Shown in pieces: positions 22,932 through 32,829 of a stretch of 39,605 nt of DNA. A program made the position numbers and the translations under genes. This DNA is from Nonomuraea longispora (GTDB taxonomy: Bacteria > Actinomycetota > Actinomycetes > Streptosporangiales > Streptosporangiaceae), in assembly GCF_004348345.1 (NCBI RefSeq), contig NZ_SMJZ01000068.1, positions 1 to 39,605 on the forward strand, written 5' to 3'. The first letter of the stretch is position 1. Every line of letters begins with the position of its first letter. The notes under the pieces were generated by a model. That model did no database searches. It had not been told where the DNA came from and worked only from the letters and a program-made list of their open reading frames with translations.

Positions 22932-23939
22932 TTACCAAGTCGTGTACTGGGCGGCGAGAGCGCGCAGGCGGGCGTGCGCGGAGTCGTAGACCGCCGCGCC
23001 ACCCGTGTACGCCTTGGGCAGCTTGGCGACCATCGTGTAGTTGGTGTCGCACACGTTGCCGACCGGCGCCTGCCCGGCCTGGCTGACGAGCTGGTAGGCG
23101 TCGAGCGTGTCCAGCCCGGTCAGCTCCGACGTCCACGTGACCAGGTCGTGCTGGCTGATCCGGTACGCGTCCTCCAGGGGCCTGGCCGACCCGGTGGACA
23201 TCAGGTGCAGGTCGTCCTCCATCCGGGGCCACGGCGTGGCGACTCCCTTGATCAGATCGACCGCGACGACCGTGTTCATGGCCGCCTCGACCGCGGTGCC
23301 GCAGACCTCGCCGTGGCCCTGCAGCCCGTGGCCGTCGCCGATCGAGAACATCCCTCCCTCGACGTTGACCCCCAGGTAGACGGTGACGCCGGCGCGCAGC
23401 TCGGGGGTGTCCATGTTTCCGCCGTGCGCGTCGGGCGTGATCGTCATGCGGGCCTCGTTCGCGGCCGGGGCCACGCCCACGGTGCCGTGCATCGGGTCGA
23501 GCGGCAGCTCGACGCTGAAGTCGCTGTTGCGGGCGTGGTAGACGGCCACGCCCTTGGCGAGGTCGATGTCGTAGCGCCAGACCCGTTCCTCCAGCGGCGG
23601 CTGGAGCATCGCCGTGGTGTGGGTGCCGGTCAGCGCGCCGAAGTGGGGGAACGTCGTGGAGACCGCCCAGTCCCTGGCCGGGGTGATGGCGATGAAGTGC
23701 AGGGCCAGCGTGTCGCCCGGCTCGGCGCCCTCCACATGGAAGGGGCCGGTCACGGGGTTGAGGTAGGGGAACTCGCACACCTGGGACGGCAGGTCGTCAA
23801 CGTGCCGGACGAGGCCGCCGAAGCAGTCTTCGGTGTAGAGCTCCACGATCGTGCCCGGCCGCACCTTGCCGACGGCGGCGCGCCCGCCGAAGGTGTAGCT
23901 CAGGTCCTCCGGCGCTGGGTGGTAGGAGACGACGTTCAC
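22932..23939 (-). CDS. Acetamidase/formamidase family protein
   Basis: A 335-residue FmdA/AmdA-family hydrolase. Landmarks are VELYTEDCFGG near the N-terminus, PVTGPFHVEGAEPGDTLALHFI, DAHGGNMDTPELRAGVTVYLGVNVEGGMFSIGDGHGLQGHGEVCGTAVE (the most conserved block) and the VGNVCDTNYTMVAKLP end. These enzymes release ammonium and a carboxylate from short amides such as formamide or acetamide. GTG 23939 overlaps the stop of the upstream permease (GTGA), so uptake and hydrolysis are coupled. The neighbouring AmiC-like protein and MarR regulator fit inducible amide use. Confidence 0.93.
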   Translation of the reverse strand: MNVVSYHPAPEDLSYTFGGRAAVGKVRPGTIVELYTEDCFGGLVRHVDDLPSQVCEFPYLNPVTGPFHVEGAEPGDTLALHFIAITPARDWAVSTTFPHFGALTGTHTTAMLQPPLEERVWRYDIDLAKGVAVYHARNSDFSVELPLDPMHGTVGVAPAANEARMTITPDAHGGNMDTPELRAGVTVYLGVNVEGGMFSIGDGHGLQGHGEVCGTAVEAAMNTVVAVDLIKGVATPWPRMEDDLHLMSTGSARPLEDAYRISQHDLVTWTSELTGLDTLDAYQLVSQAGQAPVGNVCDTNYTMVAKLPKAYTGGAAVYDSAHARLRALAAQYTTW

Positions 23940-25303
23940 GAGACCTCCGTGGGAAGTGTGGGCTTACGGCCGATCAGGTAGGTGATGCCCAGAATGGCCA
24001 GGCCGATGGCGAGCCACACGCCGCCGACCCACTGGGCCGCGACGTTCTGGTTGTACACGACGGCCACGAGGACGGCGAAGCCGATGACCGGGGCGACGAG
24101 GTGGGCCCACCAGTTGGTGCTGCGCTGCTTGACCGTGTAGTGCACGACGACGGAGACGTGCAGCACCAGGAAAGCGGACATGGCGCCGAAGTTCACCAGC
24201 GAGGCCAGCTCGCCGACGCCGTTCGCCCTGGTGCTCATGAAGACGCCGAGGACCAGCGAGACGGCGGCCACCGCGAGGGTCGCGTTGACCGGCACCTTGT
24301 GCTTCGCGTTCACCCGCGACAGGAAGGCGGGCAGTTGCCGGTCGCGGGCCATCGCGAACAGCAGCCGCGACGTGGCGGCCTGCGCGACCAGCGAGTTGGC
24401 GAAGCCCCAGGCGACGGCGGTCGCCACGGCGGTGAGCACCGCCAGCCACGGCCCGCCGGCGTACGCGGCCGTGTCGTAGAAGGCGTTGCCCGCCGGGTCG
24501 CCGTCGGCGATCAGGGCGTCGCGGCCGGGGGTGAGGAGGGCCGCGACCCAGGTCTGCGTGACGAACAGCACGGCTGCCAGGCCGAGTGCGGCCAGCATGG
24601 ACCTGCCGAGCCTGCGGGCGTCCTCCCGGTTCTCCTCGGCCAGCGTGGAGATGCCGTCGAAGCCGAGGAACGACAGCACGGCCACCGACGCGGCGGCGAA
24701 CACCACGCTGAACGTGAACCCGGACGAGTCGAAGATCGGCGTGAGCGCGCCGGTCTGCGCCTTGCCCTGCGCCAGCGCGACGCCGGCGACCACCAGGAAG
24801 ATCGCCAGTACGACCAGCTCGGCCGCCAGCATGATCCGGGTGATCCTGGCCGTCATCTGGATACCGAGGTAGTTGACGACGGTGTTGAGCACCACGAACG
24901 CCGCCAGCCACGCCCAGACGGGAATCAAGGGCACGAACGAGTTCATGGCGACGCTGGCCACCAGATAGAGCAGCGACGGCACGAGCACGTAGTCGAGCAG
25001 GATGGCCCAGCCGGCCATGAACCCGACGGGGGCGGCGATGCCGCGGCCCGCGTACGTGTAGACGGACCCGGCCATCGGGAACGCCTTGGCCATCTGCGCG
25101 TACGACAGCGCCGTGAAGGCCATCGCCACCAACCCGATCACGTACGCCAGCGCCACCATGCCGTGGGAGACGGAGAAGACGTTGCCGAAGATCCCGAACG
25201 GTGCGATCGGCACCATGAAGATCAGGCCGTAGATCATCAGGTCGGTGAAGCCCAGCGAGCGCTGGAGCTCCTGGCGGTAGCCGAACTGCTCGATCGTGCT
25301 CAT
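23936..25303 (-). CDS. APC-superfamily amino acid/amide permease
   Basis: A 455-residue transporter with about 12 helices. The start LGFTDLMIYGLIFMVPIAPFGIFG and the segment AFPMAGSVYTYAGRGI are the consensus of APC-type amino acid permeases (helices 1 and 2-3), and FLGFDGISTLAEENREDARRLG is the conserved loop after helix 6. It should import a small amine, amino acid or amide by cation symport. Being first in a coupled operon with an acetamidase suggests its substrate feeds that enzyme. Start ATG 25303; an AT-rich inverted repeat upstream is likely its control site. Confidence 0.92.
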   Translation of the reverse strand: MSTIEQFGYRQELQRSLGFTDLMIYGLIFMVPIAPFGIFGNVFSVSHGMVALAYVIGLVAMAFTALSYAQMAKAFPMAGSVYTYAGRGIAAPVGFMAGWAILLDYVLVPSLLYLVASVAMNSFVPLIPVWAWLAAFVVLNTVVNYLGIQMTARITRIMLAAELVVLAIFLVVAGVALAQGKAQTGALTPIFDSSGFTFSVVFAAASVAVLSFLGFDGISTLAEENREDARRLGRSMLAALGLAAVLFVTQTWVAALLTPGRDALIADGDPAGNAFYDTAAYAGGPWLAVLTAVATAVAWGFANSLVAQAATSRLLFAMARDRQLPAFLSRVNAKHKVPVNATLAVAAVSLVLGVFMSTRANGVGELASLVNFGAMSAFLVLHVSVVVHYTVKQRSTNWWAHLVAPVIGFAVLVAVVYNQNVAAQWVGGVWLAIGLAILGITYLIGRKPTLPTEVS

Positions 25304-25351
25304 GGGACGGCTCCTTGTGCGTCGGGGGCGTCTCGCACCTTAGATCCAAAG

Positions 25352-25380
25352 CTTTCTAGTGAAAAGGTTTCTCTAGAAAG
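25352..25380. promoter_or_regulatory. Inverted repeat in front of the permease-amidase operon
   Basis: CTTTCTAG at 25352-25359 and CTAGAAAG at 25373-25380 are exact inverted copies separated by 13 bases, in an unusually AT-rich stretch. It overlaps the last codons and TAG of the AmiC-like gene and lies about 50 bases before the permease start. It could be the binding site of the MarR regulator or an RNA hairpin used for antitermination. Confidence 0.55.
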
Positions 25381-26435
25381 AAATTCAGGCCGTCCGCCCT
25401 GCCGAGCTGAACGGGATGGTGCACCTGCCGTCCCAGCAGTGTGAGCGTCCCGCGTGCGCTGGTGATGGTGGCGCCGTCGGCCACCGCGTCGAGCGCGGGC
25501 ACGGCCAGCGAACCCGCCCGCCCGCACAGCGCGGCCAGCATCGCGACAGCCTCGTAGCAGCCGTGGCCGTGGGCGTTCAGCATGGGGGCGTCGGGGCCGA
25601 AGCGGGCCGCGTACCGCTGCGCGAAGGCGAGGCTCGCCTCGGTCGGCAGGTCGCGGAAGTAGCCCATCGACGCGTACAGCCCGCCGGTGACGTCACCGCC
25701 GATGCCCAGCAGGCCGTGCTCCTCCAGCGCGCCGCAGAGCCGGGTCGCGCCGAGCCCGCCGGCCGCGTACGCGCGGTTGAAGTCCATGAGGTCGCTGCCG
25801 ATCAGCGTCAGCAGGACGGCGTCGGGACGGGCGTCCGCCACCCGGTCGAGCCGCCGCACCGCGTCGCCGTACGGGACGAGGCTCTCACCCACCACGGTGG
25901 CGCCGAGCGCGCGCAGCAGCGGCCGGGCGTTCGCGTGCACCAGGCGCGGCCAGATGTAGTCGTTGCCCAGCAGGAACCACCGTCGCGCCCGTCGGGTGCC
26001 GACCAGCCACTCGATGCCCGGCGCGAGTTGCCGGTCGGGGGTCTCGCCGAGGAAGTAGACGCCCGGCGCGTGCCCCCCGCCTTCGTACGGAGGCCCGTAG
26101 ACGAACGGCACCCGCCCGGCGATCGCGGCCACCACCTCGACCCGCACGTCACTGGCGTGGGCGCCCGTGACGGCCTTCACCGTGCCCGTCCTGACCAGCT
26201 CGGACACCTCGGCCGCCACCTGCCGCGCGGGCCGTCCGCCGTCGACGAGGACCAGCTCGACCGGCCTGCCCAGCAGGCCCCCCGCGGCGTTGAGCTCCTC
26301 CGCCGCCAGCACGGCGCAGTTGATCGCGCAGGGCCCCATCAGGCCGAGCACCCCGGACACGGGCACGACCAGGCCGATCCTGATCGCACCCGACGGGAGG
26401 AGCCGCGCTTCGAGAGGATCGACGGTCGCCGCCAC
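25356..26435 (-). CDS. AmiC-like amide-sensing periplasmic-binding-fold protein
   Basis: A protein of about 359 residues with a type I periplasmic-binding fold (Peripla_BP_6): IRIGLVVPVSGVLGLMGPCAINCAVLAAEELNAAGGLLGRPVELVLVD, a central VYGPPYEGGG, then YFRDLPTEASLAFAQRYAARFGPDAPMLNAHGHGCYEAV. There is no signal peptide, as in Pseudomonas AmiC, the cytosolic negative regulator that senses short amides and controls amidase expression. GTG 26435 gives the family-like start; an ATG at 26486 has a good GAGGAGG but would overlap the MarR start codon. Its position upstream of the permease/amidase pair supports an amide sensor. No AmiR partner is visible. Confidence 0.8.
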   Translation of the reverse strand: MAATVDPLEARLLPSGAIRIGLVVPVSGVLGLMGPCAINCAVLAAEELNAAGGLLGRPVELVLVDGGRPARQVAAEVSELVRTGTVKAVTGAHASDVRVEVVAAIAGRVPFVYGPPYEGGGHAPGVYFLGETPDRQLAPGIEWLVGTRRARRWFLLGNDYIWPRLVHANARPLLRALGATVVGESLVPYGDAVRRLDRVADARPDAVLLTLIGSDLMDFNRAYAAGGLGATRLCGALEEHGLLGIGGDVTGGLYASMGYFRDLPTEASLAFAQRYAARFGPDAPMLNAHGHGCYEAVAMLAALCGRAGSLAVPALDAVADGATITSARGTLTLLGRQVHHPVQLGRADGLNFFLEKPFH

Positions 26436-26484
26436 GCCGACGAGTATCCTCCCTTCAAGCTCTCCGACGAAAGGACCTCCTCCC

Positions 26485-26931
26485 ATGACCTCCTCAGGCC
26501 TCGGGTCCTCGCTCGCCTATCTGCTGAGCCGCGCGGAGCGCAGCGTCAACCGAGGGCTGGCGGCCGGGCTGGCGGGCGAGGACGTCACCGTCGAGCAGTG
26601 GCGCATCATGCGCGCGCTGGCCGACGGGCGGGGCGACTCGATGGGCGAGCTGGCCGCGGCCGTGCTCATGCCCCATCCGACCCTGACCAAGGCGATCGAC
26701 CGGCTGATCGAGCGGGCGCTGGTCTACCGCGGGCCGTCGAAGGGCGACCGGCGGCGGGTGGCGGTGTTCGTCTCGGACCGGGGCGCGGAGCTGCTCGCGC
26801 GGGTGGACGGAGCGGTGGCCGAGCACCACGGGCTCGTCGCGGTCGCGTTCGGCGCCGAGCGCACCGAGCGGCTCATGCGCGATCTGGAGGGCCTGGTGGC
26901 CGCGCTCGACTACGCCGAGCTGCGGAAATAA
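26485..26931 (+). CDS. MarR-family transcriptional regulator
   Basis: A 148-residue winged-helix protein: LAYLLSRAERSVNRGLAAGLAGEDVTVEQWRIMRALADGRGDSMGELAAAVLMPHPTLTKAIDRLIERALVYRGPSKGDRRRVAVFVSDRGAELL. The recognition helix and the DRR wing are standard MarR. Start ATG 26485 follows AAAGGA. It is divergent from the AmiC-like gene with about 50 bases between starts and probably regulates the amide module. Confidence 0.92.
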   Translation: MTSSGLGSSLAYLLSRAERSVNRGLAAGLAGEDVTVEQWRIMRALADGRGDSMGELAAAVLMPHPTLTKAIDRLIERALVYRGPSKGDRRRVAVFVSDRGAELLARVDGAVAEHHGLVAVAFGAERTERLMRDLEGLVAALDYAELRK

Positions 26932-26945
26932 GTCCAAGAAGAGCG

Positions 26946-26975
26946 CCGGGGCCCGCCCCGGACGGCGGGCCCCGG
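26946..26975. terminator. Strong bidirectional terminator between MarR and glutamate dehydrogenase
   Basis: CCGGGGCCCGCC at 26946-26957 is exactly complementary to GGCGGGCCCCGG at 26964-26975 with a 6-base loop. It lies 14 bases after the MarR stop and before the convergent dehydrogenase stop. Confidence 0.85.
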
Positions 26976-27028
26976 TCGTTCGGGCCGGCGGTCGTCCTTG
27001 ACCACCGCTGGTCTGAACTCGCTGGACG

Positions 27029-28306
<1,278 letters not shown>

Positions 28307-28344
28307 CGAAGAGTTTCCTCCTGGTATTTACGCCCTTTATGTAG

Positions 28345-28369
28345 GGAAGGCGCCTTTGCCTTCCTTTTT
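28345..28369. promoter_or_regulatory. Hairpin with T-run in the gdhA-phoD divergent region
   Basis: GGAAGGC at 28345-28351 pairs with GCCTTCC at 28358-28364 and is followed by TTTTT on the plus strand, the form of an intrinsic terminator. An overlapping palindrome AAGGCGCCTT (28347-28356) could instead be a protein site. Because the plus strand has no gene ending here, it may be a riboregulatory or operator element between the two promoters. Confidence 0.5.
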
Positions 28370-28520
28370 GGGCGATCTTGTTACGATCATCCTATGGCGG
28401 GGGTTTGATCTTGCCTAGGTGTTGGAGAAATCCCAGCCGGTGATCAGAGGTGTCACGAGCGTCGCCACTCTGGCAGGCTTGCGTGCGGATGTGTGCCGAA
28501 TCGTCGATCTGAGGAGTGGA

Positions 28521-30074
28521 ATGCCCGCACTCGTGGTGGGGCCGATGCTGCGTTATGTCGATCGTGACAGCGCTTCGATCTGGGTGGAGACCGCCGACCC
28601 TTGCACGGTCACCGTCGAAGCGGACGGCAGGGCTTACCGGTCGCCTACCTTCACCGTGCACGGACACCACTACGCGATCGTGGATCTCGTTGGACTCACC
28701 CAGGATATCGGGTCCTATTCCGTCACACTCGACGGGGAGGCCGTATGGCCCCTGGAGAGTCACCCGCCCAGCCGGATCCGGTTGCTGCCCGCGGAGGGAA
28801 TGCGCAGGCTGATGTTCGGCTCGTGCCGCACCAGCGTGCCGCACGACGCCCCGCACGTGATCACGCACGGCTACGACATGCTGGGCGAGCTCGGCACCCA
28901 TCTCGCGCAGGCCGGCGACGAGGAGTGGCCGGACCTGCTGCTGTTCCTCGGCGACCAGGTCTACGCCGACGGCCCGTCACCCGAGATCCTGGCCTACATC
29001 AGGGCGCGGAGGGACACCGAGCCGCAGGGCGAGATCGCCGACTTCGAGGAATACGCCGAGCTCTACCGCCAGGCGTGGACCCACCCCGACATCCGCTGGG
29101 TGCTGTCCACCGTGCCGACTGCGATGATCTTCGACGACCATGACGTGCGCGACGACTGGAACACCTCGAAAACCTGGCGGGAGCAGATGGCCGGGACACC
29201 ATGGTGGCGCCGCAGGGTGGTCGCCGGGCTCGGGGCGTACTACGTCTACCAGCATCTCGGCAATCTTTCGCCGGCCGAGCGCGCCGAGGATCCGCTCCTG
29301 CAGAAGCTGCTGAGCGGCGAGGGCGACGCCGGGGACGCGCTCGACGCGTTCGCCGACAAGGCCGACACCGAGCCGAGCAGCAACCGCTGGAGCTACGCCC
29401 GCGACCTCGGCGACACCCGCCTGATCATGGTCGACACGCGGTGCGCCAGGCAGCTCACCCCGGGCGACCGCCGCATGCTCGACCCCGAAGAGTGGGCCTG
29501 GCTGGAGGAGCAGGTCACCCGCCCGGCCGAGCGCCTGATCATCGGCTCGTCGATCCCGTTCCTGCTGCCCGAGGGTGTCCACGGGGTGCAGAACTGGAAC
29601 GAGGCCCTGTGCGACGGCACGTGGGGCCGCCTCGCCGCCAGGTGCTCCGAGGCGCTCCGGCAGGCCTTCGACCTGGAGCACTGGGCGGCGTTCCGGCGCT
29701 CGTTCGACGACCTGGCCGGGATGCTGGTCGAGCTCGGCAAGCCCGTGCTGATCCTCTCCGGCGACGTGCACTACTCCTACCTGGCCAAGGCCGACTCGGG
29801 ACCGATCTACCAGGTCGTGTGCTCGCCCATCCGTAACCCGCTCAGCCGGCTACTGCGCTGGGCCAACGTGGTCACCCAGTTCGGCCTGGCCACGCTGGTG
29901 GGCGGCCTGCTGGCGCGTTCGGCGGGCATCCCGCGGCCGCCGTTCCGCTGGAAGATCATCAAGGGCCCCTGGTTCCAGAACGCGCTGGCCACGCTGACCC
30001 TCCCCGGCACGCTCACCTGGTACGAGTCGCGCAACGACGTCATGCAGCCGATCGAGTCCGTACGCGTGGGCTGA
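28521..30074 (+). CDS. PhoD-like alkaline phosphatase family protein
   Basis: A 517-residue metallophosphoesterase of the PhoD type. Residues 1-100 form an N-terminal beta domain. Then come metal-binding motifs: FGSCRTS, LLLFLGDQVYAD, MIFDDHDVRDDW, and LILSGDVHYSYLA near the end. These residues hold Fe/Ca or similar ions for phosphodiester or phosphomonoester hydrolysis. No signal peptide or twin-arginine leader is seen, so unlike classical secreted PhoD it is probably cytosolic. ATG 28521 is preceded by GAGGAG; the frame is open from 28419 but that part lacks the family sequence. No neighbour points to a substrate. Confidence 0.9.
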   Translation: MPALVVGPMLRYVDRDSASIWVETADPCTVTVEADGRAYRSPTFTVHGHHYAIVDLVGLTQDIGSYSVTLDGEAVWPLESHPPSRIRLLPAEGMRRLMFGSCRTSVPHDAPHVITHGYDMLGELGTHLAQAGDEEWPDLLLFLGDQVYADGPSPEILAYIRARRDTEPQGEIADFEEYAELYRQAWTHPDIRWVLSTVPTAMIFDDHDVRDDWNTSKTWREQMAGTPWWRRRVVAGLGAYYVYQHLGNLSPAERAEDPLLQKLLSGEGDAGDALDAFADKADTEPSSNRWSYARDLGDTRLIMVDTRCARQLTPGDRRMLDPEEWAWLEEQVTRPAERLIIGSSIPFLLPEGVHGVQNWNEALCDGTWGRLAARCSEALRQAFDLEHWAAFRRSFDDLAGMLVELGKPVLILSGDVHYSYLAKADSGPIYQVVCSPIRNPLSRLLRWANVVTQFGLATLVGGLLARSAGIPRPPFRWKIIKGPWFQNALATLTLPGTLTWYESRNDVMQPIESVRVG

Positions 30075-30116
30075 GAGGAAGATCGTCACCGCTCCTGGGG
30101 CTGACGCCATGCCTTC

Positions 30117-31328
30117 CTACTGCTCCTTCATGGCGTGAATCGCGTCGGCGAGCTGGTCGATCGCCCAGATCAGGTCGTCCTCGGAGACGACGATCGGCGG
30201 GGCCAGCCGGATCGTGGAGCCGTGCGTGTCCTTGACCAGCACGCCCCGCTTCAGCAGCGCCTTCGACACCTCGCGCCCGGTGGCCAGCGACGGGTCGATG
30301 TCCACGCCCGCCCACAGGCCCCGCCCGCGGATCTCGGTGACGCCCCTGCCGAGCAGCCCGCGCAGCCGGCTGTGCAGGCTCTCGCCGAGCTTGGCGGCCC
30401 TGGCCTGGAACTCGCCGGTGTTCAGCAGCTCGACGACCGCGATGCCGACCGCGCACGCCAGCGGGTTGCCGCCGAACGTGGAGCCGTGCTGGCCGGGGTG
30501 GATGACGCCGAGCACGTCGCGGTCGGCCGCGATGGCCGAAACCGGTACGACGCCGCCGCCGAGGGCCTTACCCAGGACGTAGATGTCGGGCACGACCCCC
30601 TCGACGTCGCACGCGAACGTCTGCCCGGTGCGTCCCAGACCCGACTGGATCTCGTCGGCGATCATGAGGATCCCGCCGTCCGAGCACAACCGCCTGAGCT
30701 CGGTCAGGTAGCCTTCCGGCGGCACCAGCACCCCGGCCTCGCCCTGGATGGGCTCGACCAGCACGGCGACCGTGTCGGCGTCGACGGCCTGCCTGACCGC
30801 CTCGGCCGAGCCGTACGGCACGATTCTGAAGCCCGGTGTGTAGGGGCCGAAGTCGTCGTGCGCGTCCGGGTCGGTGGAGAAGCTGATGATCGTGGTGGTG
30901 CGGCCGTGGAAGTTGTTCTCCATCACGATGATGTTGGCCTGGTCGGGCTCGACGCCCTTGACCTGGTAGCCCCACTTGCGCGCCACCTTGATGGCGGTCT
31001 CGACCGCCTCGGCGCCGGTGTTCATGGGCAGGATCATGTCCTTGCCCGTGAGGTCGCCGAGCCCGGCGCAGAACCGCGCGAACTGGTCGTGGTAGAACGC
31101 GCGGCTGGTCAGGGTCAGCCGTTCGAGCTGGTCCCGCGCCGCCTCAATGATCTTCGGATGGCCGTGGCCGAAGTTGAGCGAGGAATAACCGGACAGGCAG
31201 TCCAGATAACGTTTCCCCTCGACGTCGGTGACCCACGCCCCGTGCGCCTCGTGGATCACCACGGGCAGTGGATGGTAGTTGTGCGCGCTGCGGCTCTCGC
31301 TGATCTCGATCAGCTCCGCGCTGGTCAT
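30117..31328 (-). CDS. rocD: Ornithine aminotransferase
   Basis: A 403-residue class III PLP aminotransferase converting ornithine and 2-oxoglutarate to glutamate semialdehyde and glutamate. Diagnostic segments are SAHNYHPLPVVI at the N-terminus, MNTGAEAVETAIKVARKWGY (phosphate cup), NNFHGRTTTIISFS, DEIQSGLGRTG, LGKALGGG with the PLP lysine, and HGSTFGGNPLACAV. Length fits rocD. It starts 2 bases after the stop of the dimethylargininase-family gene, so they form an operon. With the Lrp gene upstream this mirrors the mycobacterial rocD region. It links arginine breakdown to glutamate and proline. Confidence 0.95.
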   Translation of the reverse strand: MTSAELIEISESRSAHNYHPLPVVIHEAHGAWVTDVEGKRYLDCLSGYSSLNFGHGHPKIIEAARDQLERLTLTSRAFYHDQFARFCAGLGDLTGKDMILPMNTGAEAVETAIKVARKWGYQVKGVEPDQANIIVMENNFHGRTTTIISFSTDPDAHDDFGPYTPGFRIVPYGSAEAVRQAVDADTVAVLVEPIQGEAGVLVPPEGYLTELRRLCSDGGILMIADEIQSGLGRTGQTFACDVEGVVPDIYVLGKALGGGVVPVSAIAADRDVLGVIHPGQHGSTFGGNPLACAVGIAVVELLNTGEFQARAAKLGESLHSRLRGLLGRGVTEIRGRGLWAGVDIDPSLATGREVSKALLKRGVLVKDTHGSTIRLAPPIVVSEDDLIWAIDQLADAIHAMKEQ

Positions 31329-31330
31329 GG

Positions 31331-32128
31331 TCACTTGTTCCCCCTGATCTCCAGTGTGCAGCACTTGGGACCCCCGCCCGCCTTGCGCAACTCCGACAGG
31401 TCGACCGGGATCACCTCGTACCCCCGGCGCTTGATCTCCAACTGCAGGGTGGAGGCCTCGGCGTTCATCACCACGTGGGTGCCGTCGCTGACCGCGTTCA
31501 GGCCGAGCACCTCGGCGTCCTCGGCGGTCGCCAGGACCGCGTCGGGGAACATGCGGCGCAGCACCTCCTGGCTGCCCAGCGAGAAGGCCTGCGGGTAGTA
31601 GGCCACGTTCCTGCCGTCCAGCGGGAACAGCGCCGTGTCCAGGTGGTAGAAGCGCGGGTCGACCAGCGTCAGCGAGATCACCGGGCGGCCCAGGACCTCC
31701 TGCGACTCCTGGTGGGCGCGCACGTCGGTGCGGAAGCCCGTGCCGGCGAGCACGACCTCGTCGAGCGCGAGGAAGTCGCCCTCGCCCTCGTTGACGTGAC
31801 GGGGCTCGTGCACCGGGTATCCGCGCGCGGCGAACCAGCGCAGGTAGGCGGGGCCCTCGGGGCCGCGCTGCGGGTAGGCGAACCTGGCGCCGTAGACGCG
31901 CCCGTCGACGACCAGCGCGCCGTTGGCGGCGAACACCATGTCGGGCAGCCCGTCGATCGGGTCGATCAGGCTGACGCGATGGCCGAGTTCCTCGTACGCG
32001 GCCTTGAGCCCTTCCCACTGCAGCACCGCGACGTCGCGGGACGCGCCCGCCTCTGGGCGCATCCACGGATTGATGCTGTATTCGACGGCGAAGAACTCAG
32101 GGCGACACATGAGGAAGTGTTTGGGCAT
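31331..32128 (-). CDS. Dimethylargininase/arginine-hydrolase family protein
   Basis: A 265-residue amidinotransferase-fold protein: FLMCRPEFFAVEYSINPWM start, DGLPDMVFAANGALVVDG, FLALDEVVLAGTGFRTD, DPRFYHLDTALFPL with the active-site histidine, and GGGPKCCTLEIRG with the nucleophilic cysteine. Relatives are named dimethylargininase, but the place next to ornithine aminotransferase suggests arginine or a derivative as substrate, giving ornithine or citrulline. ATG 32128 follows GGAG by 7 bases; ATGs at 32143/32140 are alternatives. A possible promoter lies at 32182-32211. The other DDAH at 7210-7956 is shorter and only distantly similar. Confidence 0.88.
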   Translation of the reverse strand: MPKHFLMCRPEFFAVEYSINPWMRPEAGASRDVAVLQWEGLKAAYEELGHRVSLIDPIDGLPDMVFAANGALVVDGRVYGARFAYPQRGPEGPAYLRWFAARGYPVHEPRHVNEGEGDFLALDEVVLAGTGFRTDVRAHQESQEVLGRPVISLTLVDPRFYHLDTALFPLDGRNVAYYPQAFSLGSQEVLRRMFPDAVLATAEDAEVLGLNAVSDGTHVVMNAEASTLQLEIKRRGYEVIPVDLSELRKAGGGPKCCTLEIRGNK

Positions 32129-32181
32129 GCAGCGCTCCATCATCGTTGACCAGGGAAAACCCCTCCCGGGGTGACGCAGCC

Positions 32182-32211
32182 AGCCTAGGAACCGCTGCCG
32201 GTGGCGGCCAA
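32182..32211 (-). promoter_or_regulatory. Possible promoter of the arginine operon
   Basis: On the minus strand, TTGGCC (32211-32206) and TAGGCT (32187-32182) are separated by 18 bases, about 55 bases upstream of the hydrolase gene. This is a fair sigma70-type match. The promoter may instead be shared with the upstream Lrp gene. Confidence 0.3.
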
Positions 32212-32251
32212 GACTCCGACATTGCGTATTCGCGCAGGTCTGTTGCGACTT

Positions 32252-32737
32252 TCAGGCGTCTGTGCGTGTTCCGTTGCGCGGTTCCGGCACAGTGGTGCCG
32301 GGTGGTGCGTCGACCAGCCTGGAGAGCACGATGACGCTCTTGGTCCGCACCACGAACGTCTCCGCCGCGATGCGCTCGATCACCCGCTCCACGTGGCGCA
32401 CGTCCGTCGCCCTGATGTGCAGCAGCGCGTCGGCCTCGCCCGTGATCGTGGCCGCGCCCACCACCTCGGGGAACCTGGCCACGGCCAGAGCGATGTCCGA
32501 CGGCTTGGTCTTGCCCTGGCAGAACAGCTCCACGTAGGCCTCGGTCGTCCAGCCCAGCGCCTGGGGCGCCACCCGGGCGCTGAACCCGGTGATCGCCCCC
32601 GTCGCCCGCAACCGGTCGACCCGTCGCTTGACCGCCGACGCGCTCAGCCCCACCTGGGCGCCGATGTCCGCGTACGTCGCACGGGCGTCGTCGACGAGCG
32701 CCGCGATGATGTCACGATCGAGCCGGTCCAGTTCCAC
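32252..32737 (-). CDS. Lrp/AsnC-family regulator
   Basis: A 161-residue regulator. The helix-turn-helix reads LDRDIIAALVDDARATYADIGAQVGLSASAVKRRVDRLRATGAITGFSA, followed by the RAM ligand/oligomer domain (AYVELFCQGKTKPSDIALAVARFPEVVGAATITGEADALLHIRATD). It is 123 bases upstream of the hydrolase-rocD operon on the same strand and likely senses an amino acid of arginine catabolism. GTG 32737 is the start. Two palindromes lie just upstream and are probable self-binding sites. Confidence 0.92.
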   Translation of the reverse strand: MELDRLDRDIIAALVDDARATYADIGAQVGLSASAVKRRVDRLRATGAITGFSARVAPQALGWTTEAYVELFCQGKTKPSDIALAVARFPEVVGAATITGEADALLHIRATDVRHVERVIERIAAETFVVRTKSVIVLSRLVDAPPGTTVPEPRNGTRTDA

Positions 32738-32742
32738 GCGCT

Positions 32743-32764
32743 CTGTATACAGCCTGGCCAGGCT
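32743..32764. promoter_or_regulatory. Overlapping palindromes upstream of Lrp and GH1-LacI
   Basis: CTGTATACAG at 32743-32752 and AGCCTGGCCAGGCT at 32751-32764 are both perfect palindromes in the 92-base divergent region. They sit next to the Lrp start and may be Lrp sites; influence on the GH1-LacI gene is possible. No perfect GAGAGCGCTCTC operator is seen here; only a half-like TGGGCGCTCG near 32793. Confidence 0.45.
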
Positions 32765-32829
32765 GGCGCGCGACGCGCGGCGCGCGGGAGACTGGGCGCT
32801 CGTACATTGTCCGGAGGGTTTTCACCACG

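Noticed and set aside
26435..26487. ATG 26486 as start of the AmiC-like gene
   Set aside because: It has a good ribosome site but would overlap the MarR start codon on the other strand and adds 17 residues without family match; GTG 26435 preferred.
32110..32130. GGAGCGCTGC near the hydrolase start as a LacI operator
   Set aside because: It is not palindromic beyond AGCGCT and functions as the ribosome-binding site.
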